From Deinococcus deserti VCD115 (GTDB lineage: Bacteria > Deinococcota > Deinococci > Deinococcales > Deinococcaceae): a DNA stretch of 12,500 bases. The stretch lies in NCBI RefSeq assembly GCF_000020685.1, contig NC_012527.1, positions 1 to 12,500 of the forward strand, read 5' to 3'. The position numbers and the translations under genes were made by a program. Of this stretch, positions 7,027 through 12,500 are shown in pieces (within the stretch, counting starts at the first letter, position 1; every line of letters begins with the position of its first letter). Below the pieces are notes generated by a model. It had not been told where the DNA came from, made no database searches, and worked only from the letters and a program-made list of their open reading frames with translations.

Positions 7027-7165
7027 ATCCCTCAGTGGGCACGATCGATTGCCTCACTTGGCACGACTGAATCCCTCAGTTGGCACGAAGCAATCCCTCA
7101 ATGAACCCGAGCATTTCCCTCACTTGGCACGAGCGTTTGCCCCTAAATCACCTCAGTAAGCACGA
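7027..7165 (+). repeat. Forward iteron array (6 copies)
   Basis: Six 18-bp iterons of consensus WTCCCTCAGTYGGCACGA start at 7027, 7049, 7071, 7093, 7115 and 7148. The first five have an exact 22-bp period with 4-bp gaps. The sixth is 33 bp on, so it stays in register by half a period (11 bp). CCTCA is invariant; the copy at 7093 is degenerate in its right half. Iterons of this type are bound by the replicon's initiator, here the adjacent RepA. Confidence 0.9.
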
Positions 7166-7286
7166 TAGAGGAGGGAGCAGGGGGCCTTTCTGAAAAAGCT
7201 GATCTACTCTGCATTTAAGGCGTATACAACATATTGAATGGCCATTCTCGAGATGACCAAGGAGTAGTTCCCAGGAAAGACACCGT
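7166..7286. other. Spacer between the iteron arrays
   Basis: 121 bp with no gene. The centre is AT-richer and has GTATAC at 7222-7227, close to the midpoint between the arrays, and a 12-bp perfect palindrome GAATGGCCATTC at 7236-7247. A purine-rich run (GAGGAGGGAGCAGGGGG) lies at 7168-7184. It is a candidate melting or loading region; I see no clear DnaA box. Confidence 0.45.
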
Positions 7287-7414
7287 TCGTGCCGACTGAG
7301 GGATTCAGTCGTGCCAAGTGAGGCGAGATCTCATGCCGACTGAGGCTTCTGTTCGTGCCGACTGAGGGAAATCATCGTGCCAACTGAGGGATCCGGTCGT
7401 GCTCACTGAGGGAT
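7287..7414 (-). repeat. Reverse iteron array (6 copies)
   Basis: Six inverted copies of the same 18-bp iteron start at 7287, 7309, 7331, 7353, 7375 and 7397, all at an exact 22-bp period. The copy at 7375-7392 is the exact reverse complement of the forward copy at 7071-7088 (ATCCCTCAGTTGGCACGA). The reverse array favours CGGCACGA at its inner copies. It points towards the forward array and away from repA. Confidence 0.9.
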
Positions 7415-7432
7415 TTTGGATCAAATAGTCCG

Positions 7433-7442
7433 TCTGGCACGA
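7433..7442 (+). promoter_or_regulatory. Lone iteron half-site before repA
   Basis: TCTGGCACGA matches the right half of the iteron (TGGCACGA exact) in the forward orientation, 60 bp before the repA start and outside both arrays. Initiator genes are often autorepressed through partial iterons at their promoter, and this is a candidate for such an operator. It could also be a decayed thirteenth copy. Confidence 0.4.
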
Positions 7443-7502
7443 CAGTAGCCTGCTCGTGTTGCCCTCGTTTGTTGATCATCATTTCTTTTAATAGAGATTG
7501 AT

Positions 7503-8825
7503 ATGATCACCTCAAACATGGATAAGCCGTCGGACCTGAGGATCTTCGAGATGGACCTGACGCGGTCAGGCATTATCAGCGTTCAGCGGGACATGCCGAC
7601 CGAGCTTACCTCCTGGGTTTCTGACTATTCCATCAGTGGCAACCACTACCGCGTCGAAGCTACAGCCCGGTACGGCCGACCTCACGGCACTGATAACGAC
7701 GTCATGGTCGCTCTGCAAAGCCTGTTTCTCCGTAATGGCTGCCCGGAACATAACCGTGTGTCACTTACGGCCAATCAACTGCTGCTTCAAAGCTATGGGC
7801 GTAACACCAGCAAGGACTACCAGAATTTGCGCGCCTCACTCATGCGTCTGGCTGGAACCAACTGGACGCTGTATCAGAACGCCACAGACCCCAAGACTCG
7901 GCGCACCAAAGGCATTACCACAACGAATTTCATGTTCACACTGGAAATGGAGGACCACAGCGCCAGTGATCATGACTTCAGCCACCGTGACCTTGACGAC
8001 AGCAGTCACATCATCGTGAAGTTCGCCGATACGTTCGCGCAGTCCATCCGGCTAGGCTTCTTCCAGATGCTGGATGTTCACCTGATGCAGCGGCTTGGGC
8101 ACACCAACGCCCGAAGCCTTTACCGCGTCATCCAGGGGCACCGCATCCAGCCTGACGGTTCCCTTGCGCCGAGTCTGGACCTGCGACTCGCCGACTGGAT
8201 GAGCGCATGTGGTCTTGAAACAGACCGCCTCGATAATGCCCGCCGCATCCTGGACGCCGCGCACAGACGTCTCCTGGACGAGGATTTCCTACAGGATGTG
8301 GAGCTTACCGGCCGGGGACGGAATGCCACGCTGCACTACGCTTTTCAGGGTGTACCAGAGCCTTCCCAGGTAGAGCAGCTGATGGCCCACCGCGTCACAC
8401 GACCGGTCGCGGAAACTCTTGCCGCAGATTATCCCGAGCGCGTTACGCCGGCGATTAGCGTGATCGAAGAACGCCTTAAAGGTGGGTGGCGGCCACGATC
8501 GGTCAGTGCTGCCCTGGTGGACGCGATTCGAAACCCGGAAAAGTGGGGGTATACGCCTCCGCCTTCAAGGCACGGGCCGAAAGCCGCTTCAGTGCCACAA
8601 CCTGCGCTGCACAGTCCACAGGAGGCAGAACCGCTGACGACCCCACGGGAGACAGCACGAACCCTTCTGCGCCTGCGCCTGGGCCGCGATTGCTCCCTCT
8701 TTGCCCAGCATGAGATCGACCAGCTGTCCGACGCTGGCATGCAGGCGTTGATTGAAGCACTCCACAGACCCAAGGAAGAGGGCCTTCCGCTCGTCAGCAG
8801 CATCCTTAACCACGTCACGCTGTAA
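7503..8825 (+). CDS. repA: Replication initiator protein RepA (RPA family)
   Basis: Replicon initiator of 440 aa that should bind the neighbouring iterons and recruit the replication machinery. The stretch RYGRPHGTDNDVMVALQSLF (about 57-75) is the hallmark of the plasmid replication initiator protein A family, followed by LTANQLL and a winged-helix-like region. A second domain (about 168-285, with FADTFAQSIRLGFFQMLDVHLMQRL and SLYRVIQGHR) fits the usual two-winged-helix initiator plan. A Pro-rich linker (about 350-385) leads to a C-terminal helical tail. The start at 7503 lacks a strong ribosome binding site; an ATG at 7518 is an alternative, and leaderless translation is possible. The gene begins 88 bp after the reverse iteron array. 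Family confidence is high; the exact start is less sure. Confidence 0.9.
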   Translation: MITSNMDKPSDLRIFEMDLTRSGIISVQRDMPTELTSWVSDYSISGNHYRVEATARYGRPHGTDNDVMVALQSLFLRNGCPEHNRVSLTANQLLLQSYGRNTSKDYQNLRASLMRLAGTNWTLYQNATDPKTRRTKGITTTNFMFTLEMEDHSASDHDFSHRDLDDSSHIIVKFADTFAQSIRLGFFQMLDVHLMQRLGHTNARSLYRVIQGHRIQPDGSLAPSLDLRLADWMSACGLETDRLDNARRILDAAHRRLLDEDFLQDVELTGRGRNATLHYAFQGVPEPSQVEQLMAHRVTRPVAETLAADYPERVTPAISVIEERLKGGWRPRSVSAALVDAIRNPEKWGYTPPPSRHGPKAASVPQPALHSPQEAEPLTTPRETARTLLRLRLGRDCSLFAQHEIDQLSDAGMQALIEALHRPKEEGLPLVSSILNHVTL

Positions 8826-9164
8826 GCACCACCTATGCTGCCCGCTTTTAACTTCTTGGCAGCCCCGTTATTTTTTTTGAGGCCGGTTGGTTGTAGTCAC
8901 TGCATGGTCAGCAGGTAAAAGCGTGAGTTTGATCTTTGGACGAGTTCTGCAGCAGAATGCAACTTAACGGATCACCGCCTGCAGCCAGCTGGGAGGAGAA
9001 AAGCCATACGCAGGGGCTCGTTCCATTCCTGACCTCAGGACCTGTCAAAACTCTGGACCGCTTCAAATAAGTTTCCGGATAACCCATCACCATTCTTCCA
9101 AATCCACCCACTGGTTAAGCTTTTTCGCAGGATCGACGCAGAACGCGATCGGTATCCTCAGGGT
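8826..9164. other. Intergenic region after repA
   Basis: About 340 bp with no supported gene. It contains a possible repA terminator (8837-8878), a 13-bp odd palindrome TTCTGC-A-GCAGAA (8945-8957) and a short inverted repeat TCCTGA/TCAGGA (9027-9040). Nothing else stands out, and no clear promoter for the downstream gene is visible. Confidence 0.5.
8837..8878 (+). terminator. Weak intrinsic terminator after repA
   Basis: GCTGCC (8837-8842) pairs with GGCAGC (8858-8863) around a 15-nt loop, and a run of eight T follows at 8871-8878. The 7-nt gap between stem and T-run and the long loop make it weaker than a standard Rho-independent terminator, but it is the only T-run hairpin after repA. Confidence 0.4.
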
Positions 9165-9686
9165 ATGAACACACGCTGGGTGATCGTAGGGTTGAGTCTG
9201 ATGATCGCCGGTGGCATGAGAACAGTGGCGATCCAGATTCCGGGAACCAAAGTCGACTACTTTGCTGCCCAGGATTCGGTCACCACCGACAACCGTGGGA
9301 TGGTCCGGATTTTTGAGGTCAACGACACCACTGGCGAAACATTCGTGCGATTTGCCTGCGAGGGACGGGTAATGCAGGCATATTTCCATGGGAAGAATCC
9401 GCTCCTGACTCCCAGGGCCCGGGAAATAGAGCTGTATCCCCTGGTGGTGTACCAGGTGGATAGCCAGCAGCTCAAAACCTTAAAGGCATCGGGGACGCTG
9501 GATGAAGGTGGGACCCCGGCGCTTGATTCACTGGCATTCGAAAACGACGAGTTGGTGGTGGAGGCGTTCCGTAACGCGGGCGAACGGGTCATCCTGCGCA
9601 TTCCGCGTCTGGGGATGTCAGAACTCACTTTTACGTTTGCTGTGAAAGGTTTTCGTGAGGGGCTCAGCCGGATCAAGCCCTGCTGA
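9165..9686 (+). CDS. Secreted or periplasmic protein of unknown function
   Basis: A 173-aa protein I do not recognise. The N-terminus (MNTRWVIVGLSLMIAGGMRTVA) has a charged start and a hydrophobic core like a signal peptide, with possible cleavage near residue 22. The rest is rich in alternating beta-type stretches (for example FVRFACEGRVMQAYF and ELTFTFAVKGF) and looks like one compact beta domain. Two cysteines (in FACEG and the C-terminal KPC) could form a disulfide, which fits export. It stands alone on the plus strand and converges on nhaA. No ribosome binding site is obvious; leaderless or weakly initiated translation is common in Deinococcus. Confidence 0.65.
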   Translation: MNTRWVIVGLSLMIAGGMRTVAIQIPGTKVDYFAAQDSVTTDNRGMVRIFEVNDTTGETFVRFACEGRVMQAYFHGKNPLLTPRAREIELYPLVVYQVDSQQLKTLKASGTLDEGGTPALDSLAFENDELVVEAFRNAGERVILRIPRLGMSELTFTFAVKGFREGLSRIKPC

Positions 9687-9860
9687 AGGTGCCAGGGGCA
9701 GACCTGCAAGGTGTCCATGAATCTGAAGGATCAGCTGGGGGAATGCACGACCGGCACGTTAAACACATTGCCTTGGGCATCCCAGTTCTTCTGGTGGTGC
9801 AGTCTTCAGCCAGTCACCTTGTCATGCTGGTCAGCAAAGCTCGGTTATACGAAAACGAAA

Positions 9861-9888
9861 GTGGGCAGGGCAGCTTCGCCCTCCCCAC
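9861..9888 (-). terminator. Intrinsic terminator of nhaA
   Basis: GTGGGCAGGGC pairs with GCCCTCCCCAC with a single C-C mismatch and a 6-nt loop. Read on the minus strand it lies 15 nt after the nhaA stop and is followed by TTTCGTTTTCG, a standard intrinsic terminator layout. In the plus direction the flank is only moderately T-rich, so bidirectional use for the upstream gene is possible but weaker. Confidence 0.8.
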
Positions 9889-9903
9889 TCTTCTGCAGTT
9901 TCT

Positions 9904-11184
9904 TCAGAAGTCTTGGGCTGTACCGGGCATTTTCTTTGATGTCACCACGAGCCAGCCTGCTCCTAATGCTGCGGCAAGCACGGAAGCCATAAGGACGCCG
10001 AGTTTCGCCTGGGTCAGGAGGGCTACATCTTCGAATGCCAGGTTCGACACGAACAGGCTCATGGTAAAACCAATCCCCGCCAGAATGCCGGCCCCCACCA
10101 TGTGAAACCACGTGACGCGTCGGGGGAGAGAGGCCACGCCACTCCGGACTGCCAGCCAGGCACCTCCGACCACACCAAGGGGCTTGCCAAGCAACAGGCC
10201 CAACATCACTCCGTACGAGATGGCACCGAAGCCGGCGCCGCTTACAGAGACGCCGGCATTGACGAGTGCAAAGATCGGCAGGACCGCGAACGTCACGAAC
10301 GGATGCAGAGCATGTTCCATTCTGTGCAGTGGACTCTGTGATCGCTCAAGCAGGTCCTCCAGATCCCTGAGGCGTGCACCCACGACTTCACTTCGTCCAG
10401 GCCGTGCGGCGTCAGTCAGGGAAGCCAGGTACTGGCTTGGATCCGGCTTGCGAATCGGCACCGTAAAGGCCAGCATGACCCCCGCGATGGTGGCGTGCAG
10501 GCCCGACTTCAGAACGAAAAACCAGAGCAGAATGCCCAGCACAGCGTAGACTTTCATGCTTGGCGCGCCCTTTAGACCGGCCAGGAGAGCCACACCCCAG
10601 GTCAGTGCTGCAAGCGCCAGGAAGGTGAGATTCACGCTTTCGGTATAGAAGAGGGCTATGACAAGGACTGCGCCCAGATCGTCTACGATGGCCAGGGCCG
10701 TCAGAAAGACTTTAAGACCGAGTGGAACCCTGGAGCCAAGCAAGGCAAGGACACCAAGTGCAAAGGCAATATCTGTTGCCATCGGCACACCCCAGCCGGA
10801 GGCACCGAGACCACCGGCATTGAGAAGGTAATACAGCGCCCCAGGCAGCAGCATGCCTCCTGCAGCAGCAGCAACTGCAAGCGTGGCCCGGCGCCGCGAC
10901 GCCAGTTCACCAATCAGGAGTTCTCGTTTAATTTCCAGTCCGACAAGCAGAAAGAACACCGCCATCAGACCGTCGTTGACCCAGTGTTCCAATGACAAAT
11001 CCAGCGCTGCGGTCCCGGCGGACAGTGCAAGGTGCGTATGCTGCAGCGTGAAGTACACGTCGCGCCACGGCGAGTTGGCCCAGATAAAGGCCATGATCGC
11101 GGTCAGGACCAGGAGCAGGCCCGCGAAGGACTCACTGCGGACAAAACGTACGAAAGGAGATTGGGGGAGAGGGGGAAACGCCAT
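9904..11184 (-). CDS. nhaA: Na+/H+ antiporter NhaA
   Basis: Inner-membrane antiporter that expels Na+ or Li+ in exchange for protons; 426 aa from the chosen start. Hallmarks are GLEIKREL (82-89, loop after TM2), [10 protein letters not shown] (135-144) with Asp138 corresponding to E. coli D133, and AIVDDLGAV (165-173) with the ion-binding Asp pair 168-169 corresponding to D163/D164. [10 protein letters not shown] supplies the TM10 lysine (K300 in E. coli). Hydrophobic segments cover most of the protein, as expected for 12 helices. The frame extends to a GTG at 11232, but the ATG at 11184 has GGAGG 4 nt upstream, and the longer start would sit inside a terminator hairpin. The gene is monocistronic, with its own terminator and a structured leader. 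Confidence 0.95.
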   Translation of the reverse strand: MAFPPLPQSPFVRFVRSESFAGLLLVLTAIMAFIWANSPWRDVYFTLQHTHLALSAGTAALDLSLEHWVNDGLMAVFFLLVGLEIKRELLIGELASRRRATLAVAAAAGGMLLPGALYYLLNAGGLGASGWGVPMATDIAFALGVLALLGSRVPLGLKVFLTALAIVDDLGAVLVIALFYTESVNLTFLALAALTWGVALLAGLKGAPSMKVYAVLGILLWFFVLKSGLHATIAGVMLAFTVPIRKPDPSQYLASLTDAARPGRSEVVGARLRDLEDLLERSQSPLHRMEHALHPFVTFAVLPIFALVNAGVSVSGAGFGAISYGVMLGLLLGKPLGVVGGAWLAVRSGVASLPRRVTWFHMVGAGILAGIGFTMSLFVSNLAFEDVALLTQAKLGVLMASVLAAALGAGWLVVTSKKMPGTAQDF

Positions 11185-11188
11185 ACAG

Positions 11189-11193
11189 CCTCC
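11189..11193 (-). promoter_or_regulatory. Ribosome binding site of nhaA
   Basis: GGAGG on the minus strand, 4 nt before the ATG at 11184. It follows the U-rich tail of the leader terminator almost directly, so transcription that stops at the terminator would not include it. It fixes the start against the upstream in-frame GTG. Confidence 0.75.
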
Positions 11194-11206
11194 AGAAAAT
11201 AGAAAA

Positions 11207-11233
11207 GGTGAAGTCCATTGTGCGGACTCCACC
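11207..11233 (-). terminator. Leader terminator immediately before nhaA
   Basis: On the minus strand GGTGGAGTCC pairs over all ten positions with GGACTTCACC (one G·U) around a 7-nt loop, followed by TTTTCTATTTTC. This is a complete intrinsic terminator ending about 10 nt before the nhaA ribosome binding site. It could end an upstream transcript, but no intact upstream gene on this strand lies close, so regulated attenuation of nhaA is the better reading. Confidence 0.7.
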
Positions 11234-11360
11234 AGGTCAGCGTGTGGCCGCTGTCACCTGCCGCGTTCACGGCATACTTTCCATCAACAGTAACATGCCA
11301 GCGTTTTCCGCCGAAAGGTCTGCCAGTCAAGAACGGCAAGTTGGTCCAGTGGCCTGGCAG
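11207..11360 (-). promoter_or_regulatory. Structured nhaA leader, candidate riboswitch or attenuator
   Basis: Reading the minus strand from 11360 down, hairpins follow in series. CTGCCAG/CTGGCAG pairs 11354-11360 with 11320-11326. CGGCG/CGCTG pairs 11309-11313 with 11299-11303 around GAAAA. GCCG/CGGC pairs 11270-11273 with 11260-11263. AGGT-CAGCG pairs 11249-11259 with 11234-11242 past a 2-nt bulge. The terminator stem then begins at the next base (11233). The last three hairpins abut without gaps. Known lithium/sodium riboswitches precede nhaA-type genes in other phyla, but I cannot match this to their consensus. The ligand is unknown; Na+, Li+ or pH sensing would suit the gene. Confidence 0.5.
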
Positions 11361-11701
11361 CCATGATCCTTTCCGAAGCCCCACAACGAGAAGTGGAATG
11401 CGCTGCTCCCGTGCGCGTAGATTCCGGCCTGTAGATCAGACTCAACAAAGGCATTCAGGCGAACGGCTACCAAGCTGCGCTGTGCATCTGGTTGAGCCGG
11501 GATGTGATCAGGCGTGTCCAGAAGGCTCGTTCAAAGGAATTCTATATCGAATGTCTGTCGTGCTTTTGCTGGTCGCGCGGCCTTAAAGGAAAGCTTTTCC
11601 ATCCTCTGGCGCAGTCGGATCGTCGGAACGTCCGGCAGGCGTGAGGACAGCCGTCGGAGAATGGCGATTCGGAATTCTGCAGGCTTGTTGTTCTCAGGCG
11701 A

Positions 11702-12500
11702 TCAGTAATTCATGCCACAGGACCAGTCGTTGGCGTAAGCCCAATGAATATCGATTTGTGCTGTTCGCGGGTGCTTGATAAAAGTGGTGCGCTCTGGAAC
11801 CGGGTTAGTAAAAAAGCCGCTCGTAAAGACCAGAAGCCCTGTCTGCGCGTTGTAGCGATAGGTTCCGCCTTTGCCCATATAGGTATATGTACCGTTGGTC
11901 TTCAGGGTCAAGGTTCCCCTGGGCACGTCGTTTCGGGTTCCGTTTATTCCAGGGCGTTCTAACCAGCAGGAATAGCTCCCGCCCATCAATGGTCCTCCGG
12001 GCTTGGCATCCGGGGTCTTCACCGGCGCCGGCGCTGCTTTCGGTGGCTGATAGGTGCGAAGAAATTCGGTCAGCGGTTTAAGGCCAGTGCTGTGGGGACT
12101 TGTGGCGAGAGCAGACAGGGCTTGACCAACGAGGGTCCGCTGCCCCCGTTGTGCGGCAGCAAAGGCATCCAGAAGGTCGAGAAAGGCCCTGTCAGTTTCG
12201 CTCTGGGCAGTCTGCTTCAAAGCTGATCGTGCAGCGTCAATCTGTATCTTTGCTCCCTCTGGATTCTGGTTGCGCAGGTTATACAGAATCTGTTCGACAT
12301 GCCAGTTGGTACTGAACATGCCAGTCGATGGACGTGTAGCTTTCCAGAGGCGCTCAGCTTCGTTCAGGGCTGCGCCCATACTCTTGACTGTGCTGGCATT
12401 CAGCGGGCTGCTGGGTTGTGGCCCAACGGGTTGAGTCGCCGGCTTTGGCGCATCTTGCGAGGGCGCAGGTGAGGCGGCAGCACGGACGTAAGCCGTAATC
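11702..12500 (-). CDS. Secreted protein with C-terminal beta domain (5' end missing)
   Basis: The frame stays open to the window edge, so the gene begins beyond 12500; 265 residues are visible. The first residues (ITAYVRAAASPAPSQ) look like the end of a signal peptide with an Ala-type cleavage site, followed by a Pro/Ala/Gln-rich linker. A helical region (about 45-150, with ALNEAERLWKAT and AKIQIDAARSALKQTA) resembles TPR-like packing. After a second Pro-rich linker, the last 90 residues (from GGSYSCW) form a beta-rich domain with GTLTLKTNGTYTYM and GTYRYNAQTGLLVFTSG, a pattern I associate with secreted Deinococcus and cyanobacterial proteins. Two Cys (YSCW and WSCG) may be disulfide bonded. 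An internal ATG at 12379 is not the real start. The function is unknown. Confidence 0.7.
   Translation of the reverse strand, partial: ITAYVRAAASPAPSQDAPKPATQPVGPQPSSPLNASTVKSMGAALNEAERLWKATRPSTGMFSTNWHVEQILYNLRNQNPEGAKIQIDAARSALKQTAQSETDRAFLDLLDAFAAAQRGQRTLVGQALSALATSPHSTGLKPLTEFLRTYQPPKAAPAPVKTPDAKPGGPLMGGSYSCWLERPGINGTRNDVPRGTLTLKTNGTYTYMGKGGTYRYNAQTGLLVFTSGFFTNPVPERTTFIKHPRTAQIDIHWAYANDWSCGMNY

Larger units (their letters stand above)
7027..7414. other. Predicted replication origin with mirrored iterons
   Basis: Two iteron arrays in opposite orientation, six copies each, face one another across a 121-bp spacer directly upstream of an initiator gene. Initiator-bound iterons next to rep are the classic origin layout of iteron plasmids. 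The spacer is the natural site for unwinding. The symmetric arrangement could support bidirectional initiation or pairing of the two RepA-bound arrays. Origin function is inferred from layout and the neighbouring gene. Confidence 0.8.
11185..11701. other. Long region upstream of nhaA
   Basis: About 517 bp. The part nearest nhaA (11185 to about 11360) is a highly structured minus-strand leader, annotated separately. From about 11360 to 11701 I find no gene I can defend. On the minus strand several adjacent open stretches look mildly protein-like but are broken by stops and frame changes, and could be decayed coding sequence. TATAGA on the minus strand near 11545 (within TCGATATAGAATTC) resembles a -10 box without a good -35. 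Confidence 0.5.

Noticed and set aside
7027..7414. CRISPR array
   Set aside because: Repeats are 18 bp with mostly 4-bp gaps, occur in both orientations and vary between copies; this fits iterons next to repA, not a CRISPR with unique spacers of about 30 bp.
6795..7502. DnaA boxes or a classic 13-mer AT cluster
   Set aside because: No sequence close to TTATCCACA was found on either strand by eye; only generally AT-richer stretches are present.
11103..11384. 93-aa minus-strand open frame overlapping the nhaA start
   Set aside because: It covers the leader hairpins and terminator, overlaps about 80 bp of nhaA in another frame and lacks a ribosome binding site; treated as a chance frame or at most a gene remnant.
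1..12500. Deinococcus radiation/desiccation response motif (RDRM)
   Set aside because: No sequence close to the 17-bp TTATGTCATTGACATAA palindrome was found. The palindrome at 2635-2651 has CATG half-sites but does not match it.

Overview
The window looks like the replication and partition core of a secondary replicon (plasmid, megaplasmid or second chromosome), most likely from Deinococcus or a close relative. The basis is the GC-rich coding style, a ParA with an N-H-A-G-G-type Walker A, an initiator of the RPA (replication initiator protein A) type next to iterons, and secreted proteins of a kind I associate with Deinococcus. The genus is an inference from protein style, not from a search.

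Left part (1-2000): a translationally coupled parA-parB operon. The same perfect 22-bp palindrome lies just upstream of parA and again 4 bp after the parB stop, with a degenerate third copy beside the first. These are the best parS/centromere candidates. A compact four-helix inverted-repeat element (1897-2000) lies between parB and a small four-helix membrane protein of DUF6328 type (2056-2532).

Middle part (2533-6794): cargo. A coupled pair encodes a short-chain dehydrogenase and a DAO-family FAD oxidoreductase. A small cupin on the opposite strand has its own promoter and a leader hairpin. Then comes a full-length dbpA RNA helicase.

Origin (6795-8825): six 18-bp iterons in one direction and six in the other, mostly at an exact 22-bp period, face each other across a 121-bp spacer. 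repA follows at once. This mirrored layout is the most distinctive structure in the window and is very probably the replication origin.

Right part (8826-12500): a secreted protein of unknown function; a NhaA Na+/H+ antiporter on the minus strand with its own 3' terminator and a structured 5' leader; and the 3' part of a secreted protein that runs off the window end. The nhaA leader ends in an intrinsic terminator placed immediately before the ribosome binding site, the arrangement expected for transcription attenuation or a riboswitch.

How the parts work together: RepA should bind the iterons to start replication, while ParA and ParB, acting on the palindromes, should segregate the copies. 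The rest are metabolic, RNA-handling, ion-homeostasis and envelope genes carried by the replicon. The strongest candidates for undescribed biology are the nhaA leader, the four-helix element after parB, and the mirrored iteron origin.
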